From NCBI RefSeq assembly GCF_009769385.1, contig NZ_VKAB01000024.1, positions 124,001 to 188,000 on the forward strand: a stretch of 64,000 bases of DNA, given 5' to 3'. Position numbers and translations under genes: made by a program. Positions within the stretch are counted from its first letter, which is position 1, and the number at the start of each line of letters is the position of its first letter. Shown here in pieces: positions 52,304-61,434 of the stretch. This stretch comes from Saccharothrix deserti (GTDB taxonomy: Bacteria > Actinomycetota > Actinomycetes > Mycobacteriales > Pseudonocardiaceae). Under the pieces are notes generated by a model. The model saw nothing but the letters and a program-made list of their open reading frames with translations, ran no database searches and was not told the DNA's origin.

Positions 52304-54433
52304 GTGATCTCGTTGGAGTCCGCCACGAGCGTGGTCTGGGGCCACTCGGCGTTGGAACTCGTCGTGGACGTGTCCCCGGACGGCCCGGTCGGTGTGCGGA
52401 CGCTGTCCGCCGGCGGCCCGCGGCCCGACGACTCGCGGGCGGCACAGCCGCTGGTGGAGTTGTTGGTCGCCGGTGAAGGCCGGGCCCGCGTCTCGCACCG
52501 GTTCTCGGAGACCGCCCTCGGCCGCCGCATGGTCTACGCCGGTTCGGCGCGCACGAGCGACCGCAAGTGGAGCGAGTTGCACGTCGACGTGCGCGACGAG
52601 CGGACCGGGCTGGTCGCGCGGACGTCGTTCCGGTCGGTCGACGGGGTCGGCGCCTGCCAGATCCGCACCAAGGTGACCAACCACGGCGCCGCGCCGGTGC
52701 TCCTGCAGGGCGTGACCTCGTTCGCCGCCGGGTTCCCCGGTGTGCGGGTCGAGGACATCGACCTGGTGCGTGCCGACAGCGAGTGGCTGGGCGAGGGCCG
52801 GTGGCTCCGCCACCCGCTGCGCGACGACGCCGTCCCGGATCTCAACCTCAGGTTGCACGGGCAGGACGGCCGCGGCCGGTTCGCGGCCGTCAGCACCGGC
52901 ACCTGGTCCACCGGGACGCACCTGCCGACCGGCGGGATCGTCGACCGCCGGAGCGGCCAGACGTGGCTGTGGCAGGTCGAGCACAACGGGGCCTGGCGGT
53001 GGGAGGTCGGCGAGCGGCTGGACGGCGCGTACCTCGCGCTGCTCGGACCGACCGACATCGACCACCAGTGGCAGCACCGCCTGCTGCCGGGCGAGTCCTT
53101 CACCACCGTCCCCGTGTCGGTGGCCGTCTCCGAGGCCGGTCTGGACGGCGCGATCGCCGCCCTGACCGCGCACCGGCGCGAACTCGTCCGCCCGCACCGC
53201 GACCGGTCCGGCCTGCCGGTGGTGTTCAACGACTACATGAACACCCTGATGGGTGACCCGACCACGGCGAAGCTGCTGCCGCTGATCGACTCGGCCGCCG
53301 CGGTCGGCGCGGAGGTGTTCTGCGTCGACGCGGGCTGGTACGACAACGGCACCAGCTGGTGGGACAGCGTCGGCGAGTGGCAGCCGTCCCAGACCCGGTT
53401 CCCCGACGGGATCGAGGAGGTGATCGCCCGCATCCGCGACCACGGCATGGTGCCCGGCCTGTGGCTGGAGCCGGAGGTCATCGGGGTGCGCAGCCCGATG
53501 GCCGACAAGCTCCCGGACGCCGCGTTCCTCCAGCGGGGCGGCGTCCGGCTGGTCGAGCACGACCGGTACCACCTGGACCTGCGCCACCCGAGCGCGATCG
53601 CGCACCTGGACGAGGTGGTCGACCGGCTGGTCGGGGACCTGGGCGTCGGGTACTTCAAGCTCGACTACAACATCGACGCCGGCGCGGGCACCGACCTGGC
53701 CGCCGACAGCGCCGGATCGGGCCTGCTGGCCCACAACCGGGCACACCTGGAGTGGCTGGACCGGGTCCTGGACCGGTACCCCGACCTGATCCTGGAGAAC
53801 TGCGCGTCGGGCGCCATGCGGATGGACTACGCCCTGCTGTCCCGGATGCAGCTGCAGTCCACCAGCGACCAGCAGGACTTCCTGCTCTACCCGCCGATCG
53901 CGGTGTCGGCCCCGATGTCGCTCCTGCCGGAGCAGTCGGCGAGCTGGGCCTACCCGCAGCCCGACATGCCGGACGAGCACTTCGCCTACAGCGTGTGCAC
54001 GGGGATGCTCGGCCGGCTCTACCTGTCCGGGCGGCTGGACCTCATGAACGCCGACCAGCTGCGGTCCGTGCGCACGGCGGTGCGGGTGTTCCAGGACATC
54101 CGCACCGACCTGGCGAACGCGGTGCCGGTGTGGCCGCTGGGCCTGCCCGGCTGGAGCGACCCGTGGCTCAGCCTCGCCCTCAGATCCGGTGACGTCACCC
54201 ACTTGGCCGCGTGGCGGCGCGGAGGCGACAGTGCCGGTGTGACGTTGTCCCTACCGCACCTGCGGGGTCGGCACATCGACATCGACGTGCTCTACCCGCG
54301 TGAACTGCCGCCGTGGACCACCGACTGGGACACGGACGCCGGATCACTGACCTTGACGCCCACCCACCACGACACCGCGTCCGCGCGGCTCTTCCGGATC
54401 GTCACCCGACCCACAGAAGGATCAGCAGGATGA
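52304..54433 (+). CDS. GH36 alpha-galactosidase, locus 2
   Basis: A 709-residue cytoplasmic enzyme, paralogue of 41118-43259. GTG at 52304 has AGGAG six bases upstream. Motifs: FCVDAGWYDNGTSWWDSVGE, GLWLEPEVIGVRSPM, nucleophile Asp454 in YFKLDYNID, ENCASGAMRMDY and acid/base Asp522 in TSDQQDF. The acid/base segment keeps the more usual SDxxD form, unlike the LTDQQD of locus 1. It overlaps the binding-protein gene by ATGA, so enzyme precedes transporter here, the reverse of locus 1. Confidence 0.92.
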   Translation: MISLESATSVVWGHSALELVVDVSPDGPVGVRTLSAGGPRPDDSRAAQPLVELLVAGEGRARVSHRFSETALGRRMVYAGSARTSDRKWSELHVDVRDERTGLVARTSFRSVDGVGACQIRTKVTNHGAAPVLLQGVTSFAAGFPGVRVEDIDLVRADSEWLGEGRWLRHPLRDDAVPDLNLRLHGQDGRGRFAAVSTGTWSTGTHLPTGGIVDRRSGQTWLWQVEHNGAWRWEVGERLDGAYLALLGPTDIDHQWQHRLLPGESFTTVPVSVAVSEAGLDGAIAALTAHRRELVRPHRDRSGLPVVFNDYMNTLMGDPTTAKLLPLIDSAAAVGAEVFCVDAGWYDNGTSWWDSVGEWQPSQTRFPDGIEEVIARIRDHGMVPGLWLEPEVIGVRSPMADKLPDAAFLQRGGVRLVEHDRYHLDLRHPSAIAHLDEVVDRLVGDLGVGYFKLDYNIDAGAGTDLAADSAGSGLLAHNRAHLEWLDRVLDRYPDLILENCASGAMRMDYALLSRMQLQSTSDQQDFLLYPPIAVSAPMSLLPEQSASWAYPQPDMPDEHFAYSVCTGMLGRLYLSGRLDLMNADQLRSVRTAVRVFQDIRTDLANAVPVWPLGLPGWSDPWLSLALRSGDVTHLAAWRRGGDSAGVTLSLPHLRGRHIDIDVLYPRELPPWTTDWDTDAGSLTLTPTHHDTASARLFRIVTRPTEGSAG

Positions 54434-55737
54434 ACAAATGGATCAGCGTCGCCACCGCCGCGGCGCTCATGGTGGGCCTCGCGGCGTGCAGCGACCCGGG
54501 TGCCGACGCACCTACCGGCGAGGCGGTCACCTGGGCCGACCCCACCGCGAAGCTCGACGGCGTCAAGCTGACCGTCTGGGCGGCGCAGAACACCAACACC
54601 GTGCCGGAGAAGGTGGTGGCGGCGTTCGAGCAGGCCACCGGCGCCTCCGTCGACGTGGTGACGATCCCGGACCCCTACGAGCAGGGCATCCAGACCAAGG
54701 TGGCCACCGGCGACAAGCCGGACCTCGCCTTCTGGCAGCCCACCTCGTCCATGCTCACGGCCATCAACGCCAAGACCAACCTCCAGCCGCTCGACGGCGC
54801 GCCCTGGCTGTCCAAGCTGTCCCCGGAGCTGCGCGACATCACCGGCATCCTGGACGGCACGCGGTACGCCGCCCTGATCACCAGCCCTGCCGTCGAGGGC
54901 GTCTACTACAACAAGGAGGTCTTCGCCGCCAACGGGATCACCGAGGCGCCGAAGAACTTCGACGAGATGGTCACCGCGGCCCGCTCGCTCAAGGCCAAGG
55001 GCGTCACCCCGTTCTTCGAGATGGCCGCCGACCGGTGGGCGACCCAGTGGTGGGTGCAGGTCCAGCTCGCCGACGCCGCCAAGAACGGCCTCTGGGACAA
55101 GATCAACACCAAGCAGGAGACCTTCAGCAGCCCCGTCGTGCTCGACGCGATCAAGAAGTACAAGTCGCTGATCGACGAAGGGCTGTTCAACGCCGACATC
55201 AAGACGGCGAAGTTCGAGGACCAGGGCGCCGCGCTGCTCGCCGGTGAGGCCGCCATGGTGGTTCAGGTCAACTCGTTCTTCGGCCAGCTGCAGGCCAAGG
55301 CCGACACCGCGACCCTCGACCAGAAGATCGGGTTCTTCCCGGTCGGGCCGTCCGGTCCGGTCGGCACGTTCATCCCGGACCAGTCCAACGCCCTGGTGGC
55401 CTTCCGGACCGGTGACGCCAAGCGCGAGGCCGCGGCCAGGCAGCTGCTGTCGTACTGGATGGGCCCCGGCTACCAGGAGTTCGTCACCGACCGCAACACC
55501 ATCTCGCTCCAGCCGGCGGTCGCCAACCCGCCCGGCGTGCCCAAGGCCCTGCTCGACGTGCACGCCACCCTGCCCACGGCGGTCGGCTCCATGCAGGTCG
55601 GCGCGGTCGCCAACCCGGACCTGTACATCAACCTCGCGGACATGATCGCCGGGACGATGACGCCGGAAGAGGTGGCCAAGGCCACCCAGGACCAATTCGC
55701 CCAGCTGGCCAAGGCCGCCGGGGCACCGGGGTTCTGA
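54430..55737 (+). CDS. Sugar ABC transporter substrate-binding lipoprotein (family 1), locus 2
   Basis: A 435-residue family 1 solute-binding lipoprotein, lipobox LAAC (Cys20). Core features: VKLTVWAAQNTNTVPEKVVA, PDLAFWQPTSSMLTAINAKT, VEGVYYNKEVFAANGITEAP and AAMVVQVNSFFGQLQ. The ATG overlaps the GH36 stop. It is not closely similar to the locus 1 binding protein, so the two loci probably take up different oligosaccharides. A 16-bp inverted repeat follows the stop and may raise its expression relative to the permeases. Confidence 0.9.
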   Translation: MNKWISVATAAALMVGLAACSDPGADAPTGEAVTWADPTAKLDGVKLTVWAAQNTNTVPEKVVAAFEQATGASVDVVTIPDPYEQGIQTKVATGDKPDLAFWQPTSSMLTAINAKTNLQPLDGAPWLSKLSPELRDITGILDGTRYAALITSPAVEGVYYNKEVFAANGITEAPKNFDEMVTAARSLKAKGVTPFFEMAADRWATQWWVQVQLADAAKNGLWDKINTKQETFSSPVVLDAIKKYKSLIDEGLFNADIKTAKFEDQGAALLAGEAAMVVQVNSFFGQLQAKADTATLDQKIGFFPVGPSGPVGTFIPDQSNALVAFRTGDAKREAAARQLLSYWMGPGYQEFVTDRNTISLQPAVANPPGVPKALLDVHATLPTAVGSMQVGAVANPDLYINLADMIAGTMTPEEVAKATQDQFAQLAKAAGAPGF

Positions 55738-55751
55738 GCCCGTAACGACCA

Positions 55752-55824
55752 GTGCGCGTCGGGTGCGGCGGTGTTCGCACCCAACCAGGCCACACACCCG
55801 ACAGGCCACGCACCCGACGCGCAC
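55752..55824 (+). promoter_or_regulatory. Stem-loop between binding-protein and permease genes
   Basis: GTGCGCGTCGGGTGCG (55752-55767) is perfectly complementary to 55809-55824 across 41 bp. Such mRNA hairpins in ABC operons typically stabilise or partially terminate transcripts so that the binding protein is made in excess. Confidence 0.7.
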
Positions 55825-55850
55825 GGCCCGCCGAAGGAGCCACACGACAG

Positions 55851-56807
55851 ATGCCCATCGCAGAGAAAGCGCCCGTTCTGGAGCGGATAACGCCGCCGCC
55901 GACACCACGGGCGAACACCAAGCGCTCCGTCGCGAGCACCATCAACCGACGGACGCATCCGATGTGGTTCCTGGCGCCCGCGTTCGCCATCCTGCTCGTC
56001 TTCTTCTTCCTGCCCACGCTGTTCAACTTCATCTACGCGTTCACCGACTGGTCCGGGTTCAAGAGCTCGATCAACCCGACCGGGCTGGACAACTTCACCC
56101 AACTGGCCTCGGACGGCACCCTGTTCCGGGCGATCCGGATCACCCTCGTCTACGCGGTCCTGGTGGCCCTCTTCCAGAACCTCTTCGGGTTCGCCCTCGC
56201 CGTCCTGCTGGAACGCGACAACCGGGTCAACCGCATCGCCCGGATCTTCTTCCTCATCCCCGTGCTGATGTCCGCGCTCGCCGTCGGCTACATCTTCCAG
56301 GCGCTGCTCAAGCCCGAGGGCAGCCTCAACGGGCTGATCGGCGTGGTCCTCGGCCGCACGTTCGACTACGCCTGGCTCGGCGACACCACCTGGACGATCG
56401 TCGTCGTCGCCCTGATCCACTCGTGGAAGTGGATGGGCCTGTCGATGCTCATCTACCTGGCGGGCCTCAAGACGATCCCCGAGGACATCCTGGAAGCCGC
56501 GCGCATCGACGGCGCGTCGCGCTGGCGCACGTTCTGGGGCATCAAGTCCCCGCTGCTCGCTCCGGCGGTCACGTTCAACGTCGCCACCGCCCTGCTCGGC
56601 TCGATGAACGGGTTCGACATCGTCCAGGCCACCACGGGCGGCGGACCGGCCCGCACCACCGAGATCCTCAACATCTTCATCTACCGCACCTTCGGGCAGG
56701 GCCTGTTCGCCCAGGCCACCGCGATGAGCCTGGTGTTGTTCCTGCTCGTCGCCCTGCTGGCCTTCCCCGTGATCCGTACGCTGCGCAAGCGCGAGGAGAT
56801 CCTGTGA
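55851..56807 (+). CDS. Sugar ABC transporter permease 1, locus 2
   Basis: A 318-residue permease with six helices (first MWFLAPAFAILLVFFFLPTL). EAA loop: EAARIDGASRWRTFWGIKSP (about 217-236). The start at 55851 follows GAAGGAG; upstream in-frame sequence to 55752 is the hairpin. It overlaps permease 2 by GTGA. Confidence 0.92.
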   Translation: MPIAEKAPVLERITPPPTPRANTKRSVASTINRRTHPMWFLAPAFAILLVFFFLPTLFNFIYAFTDWSGFKSSINPTGLDNFTQLASDGTLFRAIRITLVYAVLVALFQNLFGFALAVLLERDNRVNRIARIFFLIPVLMSALAVGYIFQALLKPEGSLNGLIGVVLGRTFDYAWLGDTTWTIVVVALIHSWKWMGLSMLIYLAGLKTIPEDILEAARIDGASRWRTFWGIKSPLLAPAVTFNVATALLGSMNGFDIVQATTGGGPARTTEILNIFIYRTFGQGLFAQATAMSLVLFLLVALLAFPVIRTLRKREEIL

Positions 56808-57679
56808 CCGCCGCCGCCCCGCGCAACGCCCGCCGGCCGCACGCCACCGGCGCGAGCGACGCCCGCATCTGGACCAGGCTGCAACCCTTCGTCGCCACCG
56901 CGCTCGTCCTCGGCCTCATCGGGATCCCGCTCTGGCTGGTCGTGGCGACCGCCGGCAAGTCCCAGGGCGAGGCGCTCAACCCCGACCTGTCCCTGCCGGA
57001 CAACTGGCAGCTGTTCGAGAACCTGCGCCAGGTCTGGGTCGACGGCGAGGTGCCGGCCGCCTTCCTCGGCAGCCTGCTGGTGGTCGTGCCCACGGTCGCC
57101 GGCGTGCTCACGTTCGGGTCCATGGCCGCCTGGATCCTGGCCCGCCGCGCGACCCGGCTCAACGCCGTGCTGTACGCCCTGGGCATCAGCGGCATCGTGC
57201 TGCCCCCGGCCGTCGTCACGGTGGTGCTGCTGCTGCGCCAACTCGGCCTCGCCGGCAGCGCCGTGGGCATGATCGGCGTCTACATGGGCATCTACATGTC
57301 CACGGTCATCTTCTTCGTCACCGGTTTCGTCCGGACGATCCCGACGTCACTGGAAGAGGCCGCCCAGATCGACGGCGCCGGGCCGTTCACGGTGTTCCGG
57401 CGGGTCGTCCTGCCGATGCTGCGGCCGGTGCTCGCCACCGCCACCATCCTCATCTGCCTCTACGTGTGGAACGACGTGTTCTACGCGTTCTTCGTCATCG
57501 GCGGTCGGATCGACACCCTGCCGCTGAACCTGTTCCGCGTGGCCAGCGCGGGTCTCTACCTCAACAACTGGCACCTGATCTTCGCCTACGTGGTGCTGAT
57601 GAGCCTGCCACTCGTCATCGTCCTGGCCGTCGCCCAGCGCAAGATCATCTCGGGCATCACCAGCGGCGCAGTCAAGTAG
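56804..57679 (+). CDS. Sugar ABC transporter permease 2, locus 2
   Basis: A 291-residue partner permease, six helices, EAA loop EAAQIDGAGPFTVFRRVVLP (about 185-204). The GTG at 56804 overlaps the stop of permease 1; a much longer frame in the same phase begins in the preceding gene and is discarded. The second EAA residue pattern AQIDGAG instead of ARIDGAG is a common variant. No ATPase gene follows. Confidence 0.92.
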   Translation: MTAAAPRNARRPHATGASDARIWTRLQPFVATALVLGLIGIPLWLVVATAGKSQGEALNPDLSLPDNWQLFENLRQVWVDGEVPAAFLGSLLVVVPTVAGVLTFGSMAAWILARRATRLNAVLYALGISGIVLPPAVVTVVLLLRQLGLAGSAVGMIGVYMGIYMSTVIFFVTGFVRTIPTSLEEAAQIDGAGPFTVFRRVVLPMLRPVLATATILICLYVWNDVFYAFFVIGGRIDTLPLNLFRVASAGLYLNNWHLIFAYVVLMSLPLVIVLAVAQRKIISGITSGAVK

Positions 57680-57723
57680 TCGAACTCCTGTTCAGGTAAA
57701 CCGTCCACCGACATGGAGCCCTG

Positions 57724-60318
57724 ATGCGACACCGTTACGTGGCGAGCACGGCAGCAGTCCTGCTCCTGCTCACCACCCTGTCCCCGACAACCGCCTCCGC
57801 CCAGACCACGGCCGCCGAAACGCTGCGCGTCGACCTGGCCTCCTCGACGGGGGCGTTCCACGGGGGTGCGACCGGCATCCTCTACGGCCTGGGCGACCCC
57901 GGCGTCCCGTCGCACGACCTGATCGCGGGCATGCGCCCGCGCACGATCTCCCAGAAGGCGCCGGACGGTGAGCAGCACCCCAACGGTGACGCGTTGGTGG
58001 TGGCGGACGACTTCTTCGCCGCCGGCGGTGAAGAAGTCCACATCTACGCGCAGGACGTCTACAGCCGTTGGCCGTACCAGGACCTCGGCATCGACGACTA
58101 CGTCGCGCGGCTGCGGCCCCAGCTGGAGAAGGTCGCCAAGCGCCCGGACCGCGACCGCTTCGTGTGGACGATCTTCAACGAGCCGGACGGGATCTGGTAC
58201 CAGGACTGGGCGAACAAGAAGGAGAAGTTCTTCGCCGACTGGACCAGGCTCTACCGGTTGGTGAAGTCGGTGCTGCCCAACGCCCGCGTCACCGGCATCG
58301 GCGAGACCCGGTACCGCCCCGACCACCTGCGCGAGTTCCTCGCCTACGCCAAGGCCAACGACGTGCTGCCCGACGTCACCACGTGGCACGAGTTGGGCCC
58401 GGACTCCCTGGCCACCTACCGCGGCCACTACGAGGACTACCGCGACATCGAGCGGTCGCTCGGCATCACGCCGCGACCGATCAACATCAACGAGTACTCC
58501 AACCGGCGTGACACCTCGGTGCCCGGCCAGATGGTCCAGTGGATCACCATGCTGGAGGAGACCAAGGTCGACGCGCAGATGGCGTTCTGGACGGTCGCGG
58601 GCAACCTCAGCGACCACGCGGTGCGCGCCGGCCGCGCCAACGGCGGGTGGTGGCTGACCAAGTGGTACGCCGACCTGTCCGGCGACACGGTCAAGGTGAC
58701 GCCGCCCCGGCCGAACACCAGGGACGCGTTGCAGGGCCTGGCCGCCTTCGACCGTGACGACGCCAAGGCGACCGTCCTGCTCGGCGGCACGGCGAACGCG
58801 GTGGACGTCGCCGTGACGGGCCTGGACCGGAGCGTGTTCGGCAACCAGGTCGACGTGCGGATCTCCAAGACCACCTGGTCGGGTTACGAGGGCGACGCCC
58901 AGCAGCCGCCGGTCGTGGCGGCGTCCCGGGTCCGCGTCGTGGACGGCAAGGCGACGATCGCCGTGCCCGGCGGCGACCCGCTGGCCGCCTACCAGGTGCT
59001 GATCACCCGGGCGGGTCTCGGTGCGCCGCCCGCCGCGAACCCGCCGTGGCAGGCGAGCTACGAGGCCGAGTCGGGCACGGTGGAGAACGCCCGCGTCGTC
59101 GTCCAGGACGACGGGTCGGGTTCGTGGGACATGGCCCAGCGCTACACCACGTCGGGTCGCAAGGACGTCGGGTTCATGAACACCTCCGGCTCACGCGTCA
59201 CCGTCGACGTGGAGGTGCCGCGGGACGGCACGTACAAGCTCGGCGTGTTCTACGGCACCAACGCGTTCGTCGGCCAACAGGCCCTGTACGTCGACGACGC
59301 GCACGTCGGGAACCTGACGTTCCCGGCGACCCTGAACTGGGTCTACCGGGGCAGGCACGACACGCCGGTCAAGCTCACCGCCGGCAAGCACCGCATCTCG
59401 TTGCGCACCAGTGGGCCGGGCGGCTTCCTCGGCAGCGCATCGGACGTGACGCTGGACCGCTTCGACCTGACCGAGGTGACCGGGCCGGAGCGGGCGGTGT
59501 ACCCGCTCGCCGACGGGCGCCGGTCCGGCGGTGCGGTGGATCGCGGCGGACGTGCGCTCCAGGTCGCCGCGCCGGGTGCGGTCGTCCTGGGTGCCGGTGA
59601 ATCGGTGACCACGTACGTGTCCGCCGCGGAGGACGGCTACTACAAGTTGTCCACCACGTGGCTCGGTGTCGGTCGGAGCACGGTGGGCCTCACCCTGTCC
59701 GGCCGCCGGGTCGAGGGCGGCGACCTGACCGCCACCCGCGCCGGGGTGTGGTCGGGCAGCACGACGGTGCACCTCAAGGCAGGCGTTACGGAACTCGTCC
59801 TGTCCAACGAGGGGCGGACCCCGTTGGTCGCGGGCACGCTGACGCAGGTGCGGGACGCCTCGGCCGATCGGCACGCGGTCCGCGTCGAGGCCGAGGCCGG
59901 GCAGCTCGGCGGAGGAGCGGCGGTGACGTCCGGTCCCTGGGCGTCCGGCGGTTCCTACGTCGGCTGGCTGGGCAACAACGGCACGCTGACCATTTCGCGC
60001 CCGGAGGCGGTCCGGGAGGCCGGGCAGTACAACCTCACCGTCGCCTACGCGCAGGCCGACAAGAACACCGGACACCCGTACAACACCGACACCATCACCC
60101 GGACGCTCGTCGCGACGGAGGAGGGCGGCAAGGCGACCAGCGCGCCGTACCGCCACAACTACACCTGGGACGGGTTCTGGCCGGAGACCTCCCCGATCGA
60201 CCTGGTCACCGATTCCGGTGCGCTCACCTTCGGCAACCCGGCCAACTGGGGACCGAACGTCGACTGGCTCCAGTTGGCCCCGCTGGTCGTGGCGAACTCG
60301 GTAACGCCCCGGCACTGA
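57724..60318 (+). CDS. Secreted clan GH-A-like glycosidase with CBM modules (locus 2, copy 2)
   Basis: An 864-residue secreted enzyme, paralogue of 50074-52242. A signal peptide spans about 1-27. The catalytic part (about 35-440) shares GATGILYGLGDPGVPSHDLI and QKAPDGEQHPNGDAL, with a putative acid/base Glu153 (FNEPDG) and a putative nucleophile Glu257 (NINEYS). It has three beta-sandwich modules instead of two: about 445-585 (SYEAESGTVENARV), 595-715 (YKLSTTWLGVGRST) and 720-864 (VRVEAEAGQLGGGA). GGAG precedes the ATG. It ends the locus 2 operon before a terminator. Substrate unknown; galactose-bearing plant polysaccharide is the best guess from context. Confidence 0.82.
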   Translation: MRHRYVASTAAVLLLLTTLSPTTASAQTTAAETLRVDLASSTGAFHGGATGILYGLGDPGVPSHDLIAGMRPRTISQKAPDGEQHPNGDALVVADDFFAAGGEEVHIYAQDVYSRWPYQDLGIDDYVARLRPQLEKVAKRPDRDRFVWTIFNEPDGIWYQDWANKKEKFFADWTRLYRLVKSVLPNARVTGIGETRYRPDHLREFLAYAKANDVLPDVTTWHELGPDSLATYRGHYEDYRDIERSLGITPRPININEYSNRRDTSVPGQMVQWITMLEETKVDAQMAFWTVAGNLSDHAVRAGRANGGWWLTKWYADLSGDTVKVTPPRPNTRDALQGLAAFDRDDAKATVLLGGTANAVDVAVTGLDRSVFGNQVDVRISKTTWSGYEGDAQQPPVVAASRVRVVDGKATIAVPGGDPLAAYQVLITRAGLGAPPAANPPWQASYEAESGTVENARVVVQDDGSGSWDMAQRYTTSGRKDVGFMNTSGSRVTVDVEVPRDGTYKLGVFYGTNAFVGQQALYVDDAHVGNLTFPATLNWVYRGRHDTPVKLTAGKHRISLRTSGPGGFLGSASDVTLDRFDLTEVTGPERAVYPLADGRRSGGAVDRGGRALQVAAPGAVVLGAGESVTTYVSAAEDGYYKLSTTWLGVGRSTVGLTLSGRRVEGGDLTATRAGVWSGSTTVHLKAGVTELVLSNEGRTPLVAGTLTQVRDASADRHAVRVEAEAGQLGGGAAVTSGPWASGGSYVGWLGNNGTLTISRPEAVREAGQYNLTVAYAQADKNTGHPYNTDTITRTLVATEEGGKATSAPYRHNYTWDGFWPETSPIDLVTDSGALTFGNPANWGPNVDWLQLAPLVVANSVTPRH

Positions 60319-60324
60319 CCCCGT

Positions 60325-60368
60325 GATGCCCGGCCGGGTTTCGCGACCCGGCCGGGCCTTCGGGCATC
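60325..60368 (+). terminator. Terminator after locus 2
   Basis: GCCCGGCCGGGT (60328-60339) pairs perfectly with 60346-60357 around loop TTCGCG. An outer GATGCCCG/CGGGCATC pairing (60325 to 60368) can form an alternative larger hairpin. Confidence 0.85.
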
Positions 60369-60383
60369 AAAGCTGTGACTGCC

Positions 60384-60990
60384 TCAGGTCAAGGCACCGG
60401 CCAACGCTGTGACCTGGGCCTTCGTGAATGCCTGGGAGATGGCTGCTTTCCGTTCGACGAGGTCGAACCCGTGGTACGCGCCAGGCGTCACGTGCAGGGT
60501 GCAGTCGACTCCGGCTTGGGTGAGGCGCTCGGCGTAGGCGATGTCCTCGTCGTGGAACAGGTCGCACGTGCCCACGCCGATCCACGTCGCCGGAAGACCG
60601 GACAGGTCCTCGTACCGGGCCGGCGCGGCGAGCGGCGGGACGTCGCCGCCGTGGAGCGGGCCGAGGTAGGACCGCCACCCGAACCGGTTGCTCTTGACGC
60701 TCCACAGGCGCAGGTGCCGTTCGTCGATGTCGGTTCGCGTCGTGGTCCGGTCGTCCAGCATCGGGTACGCCAACAACTGCAGGACCGGTGTGATCTCACC
60801 GCGTTCCTTGGCGAGCAGTGCCAGCGCCGTCGCCAGGCCCCCGCCCGCACTCGCGCCACCGATCGCGATCCGCGCGGGATCGACGTCCGGCTGGTCCGCG
60901 AGCCAGCTCAGCGCGGCGTAGCAGTCGTGCAGCGGAGTGGGGAAGGGGTGCTCGGGCGCGAGGCGGTAGTTCACCGAGGCGACGACGCGT
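60384..60990 (-). pseudogene. 5'-truncated alpha/beta hydrolase-3 (HSL-like) gene
   Basis: The C-terminal two thirds of an HSL-family esterase are intact: VVASVNYRLAPEHPFPTPLH, nucleophile elbow GGASAGGG, PMLDDRTTTRTD, catalytic Asp in GTCDLFHDED and His in GAYHGFDL. The N-terminal third with the oxyanion HGGG is missing. At about 60981-60990 the sequence switches into the 3' end of an unrelated transporter gene on the opposite strand. The open frame continues to 61091 but encodes nonsense there. A deletion joined the two genes, so activity is unlikely. Confidence 0.75.
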
Positions 60991-61112
60991 TCCTGGTCTC
61001 CGGCGCCCTCTCGGTCATCGCGATCGTCGCCGCCGCGTTGGTCCCCTACCGCCACAGGGACGGGTCTGCCACGGTGGCCGCACAGCCGCAATCCGGGACT
61101 TCGCCCCGGTAG
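60981..61112 (+). pseudogene. 3' remnant of an MFS drug-transporter gene
   Basis: About 43 codons read DAFLVSGALSVIAIVAAALV followed by a polar tail and a stop. This is the typical last helix and C-terminus of 14-TM (EmrB/QacA-type) exporters. The rest of the gene is absent. Confidence 0.6.
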
Positions 61113-61116
61113 CTCG

Positions 61117-61434
61117 TCACGTGCCGAGGATCCGGCGCGCGGTGGCCAGTCGCGTCTCGCGGGCGGTGGCCAGGCTCGCGAACCGTTCGGCGTCGCGGCT
61201 GATCACGTCCTGCTGCACGCCGACCTCGACCTCGTGCCACACCTCCACGTACCGGGCCGAGGTCTTGCAGCGGACGTCCGACCGCGCGGTGTCGATCTCA
61301 GCCGCCGGGACGTCGGCGGTGTCGAGGTCCCAGCGCGGGTCCGAGATCGCCGCCGTCGGGTCGGCGTAGTCGAAACCCCGCTCCTGCACGCACGTCCGCC
61401 AGACCGCCGTGACGGCCGCGACCCGCGGGTCGGC
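61117..61434 (-). pseudogene. 3' remnant of an actinobacterial lipoprotein gene
   Basis: The frame reads ADPRVAAVTAVWRTCVQERG, then FDYADPTAAISDPRW and a helical end ARETRLATARRILGT, matching the C-terminal half of small secreted/lipoprotein families of actinobacteria with a conserved CM.ERGYDY.DP motif. Signal peptide and N-terminal half are missing. At 61434 it abuts an AfsR-type fragment on the opposite strand. Confidence 0.55.
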
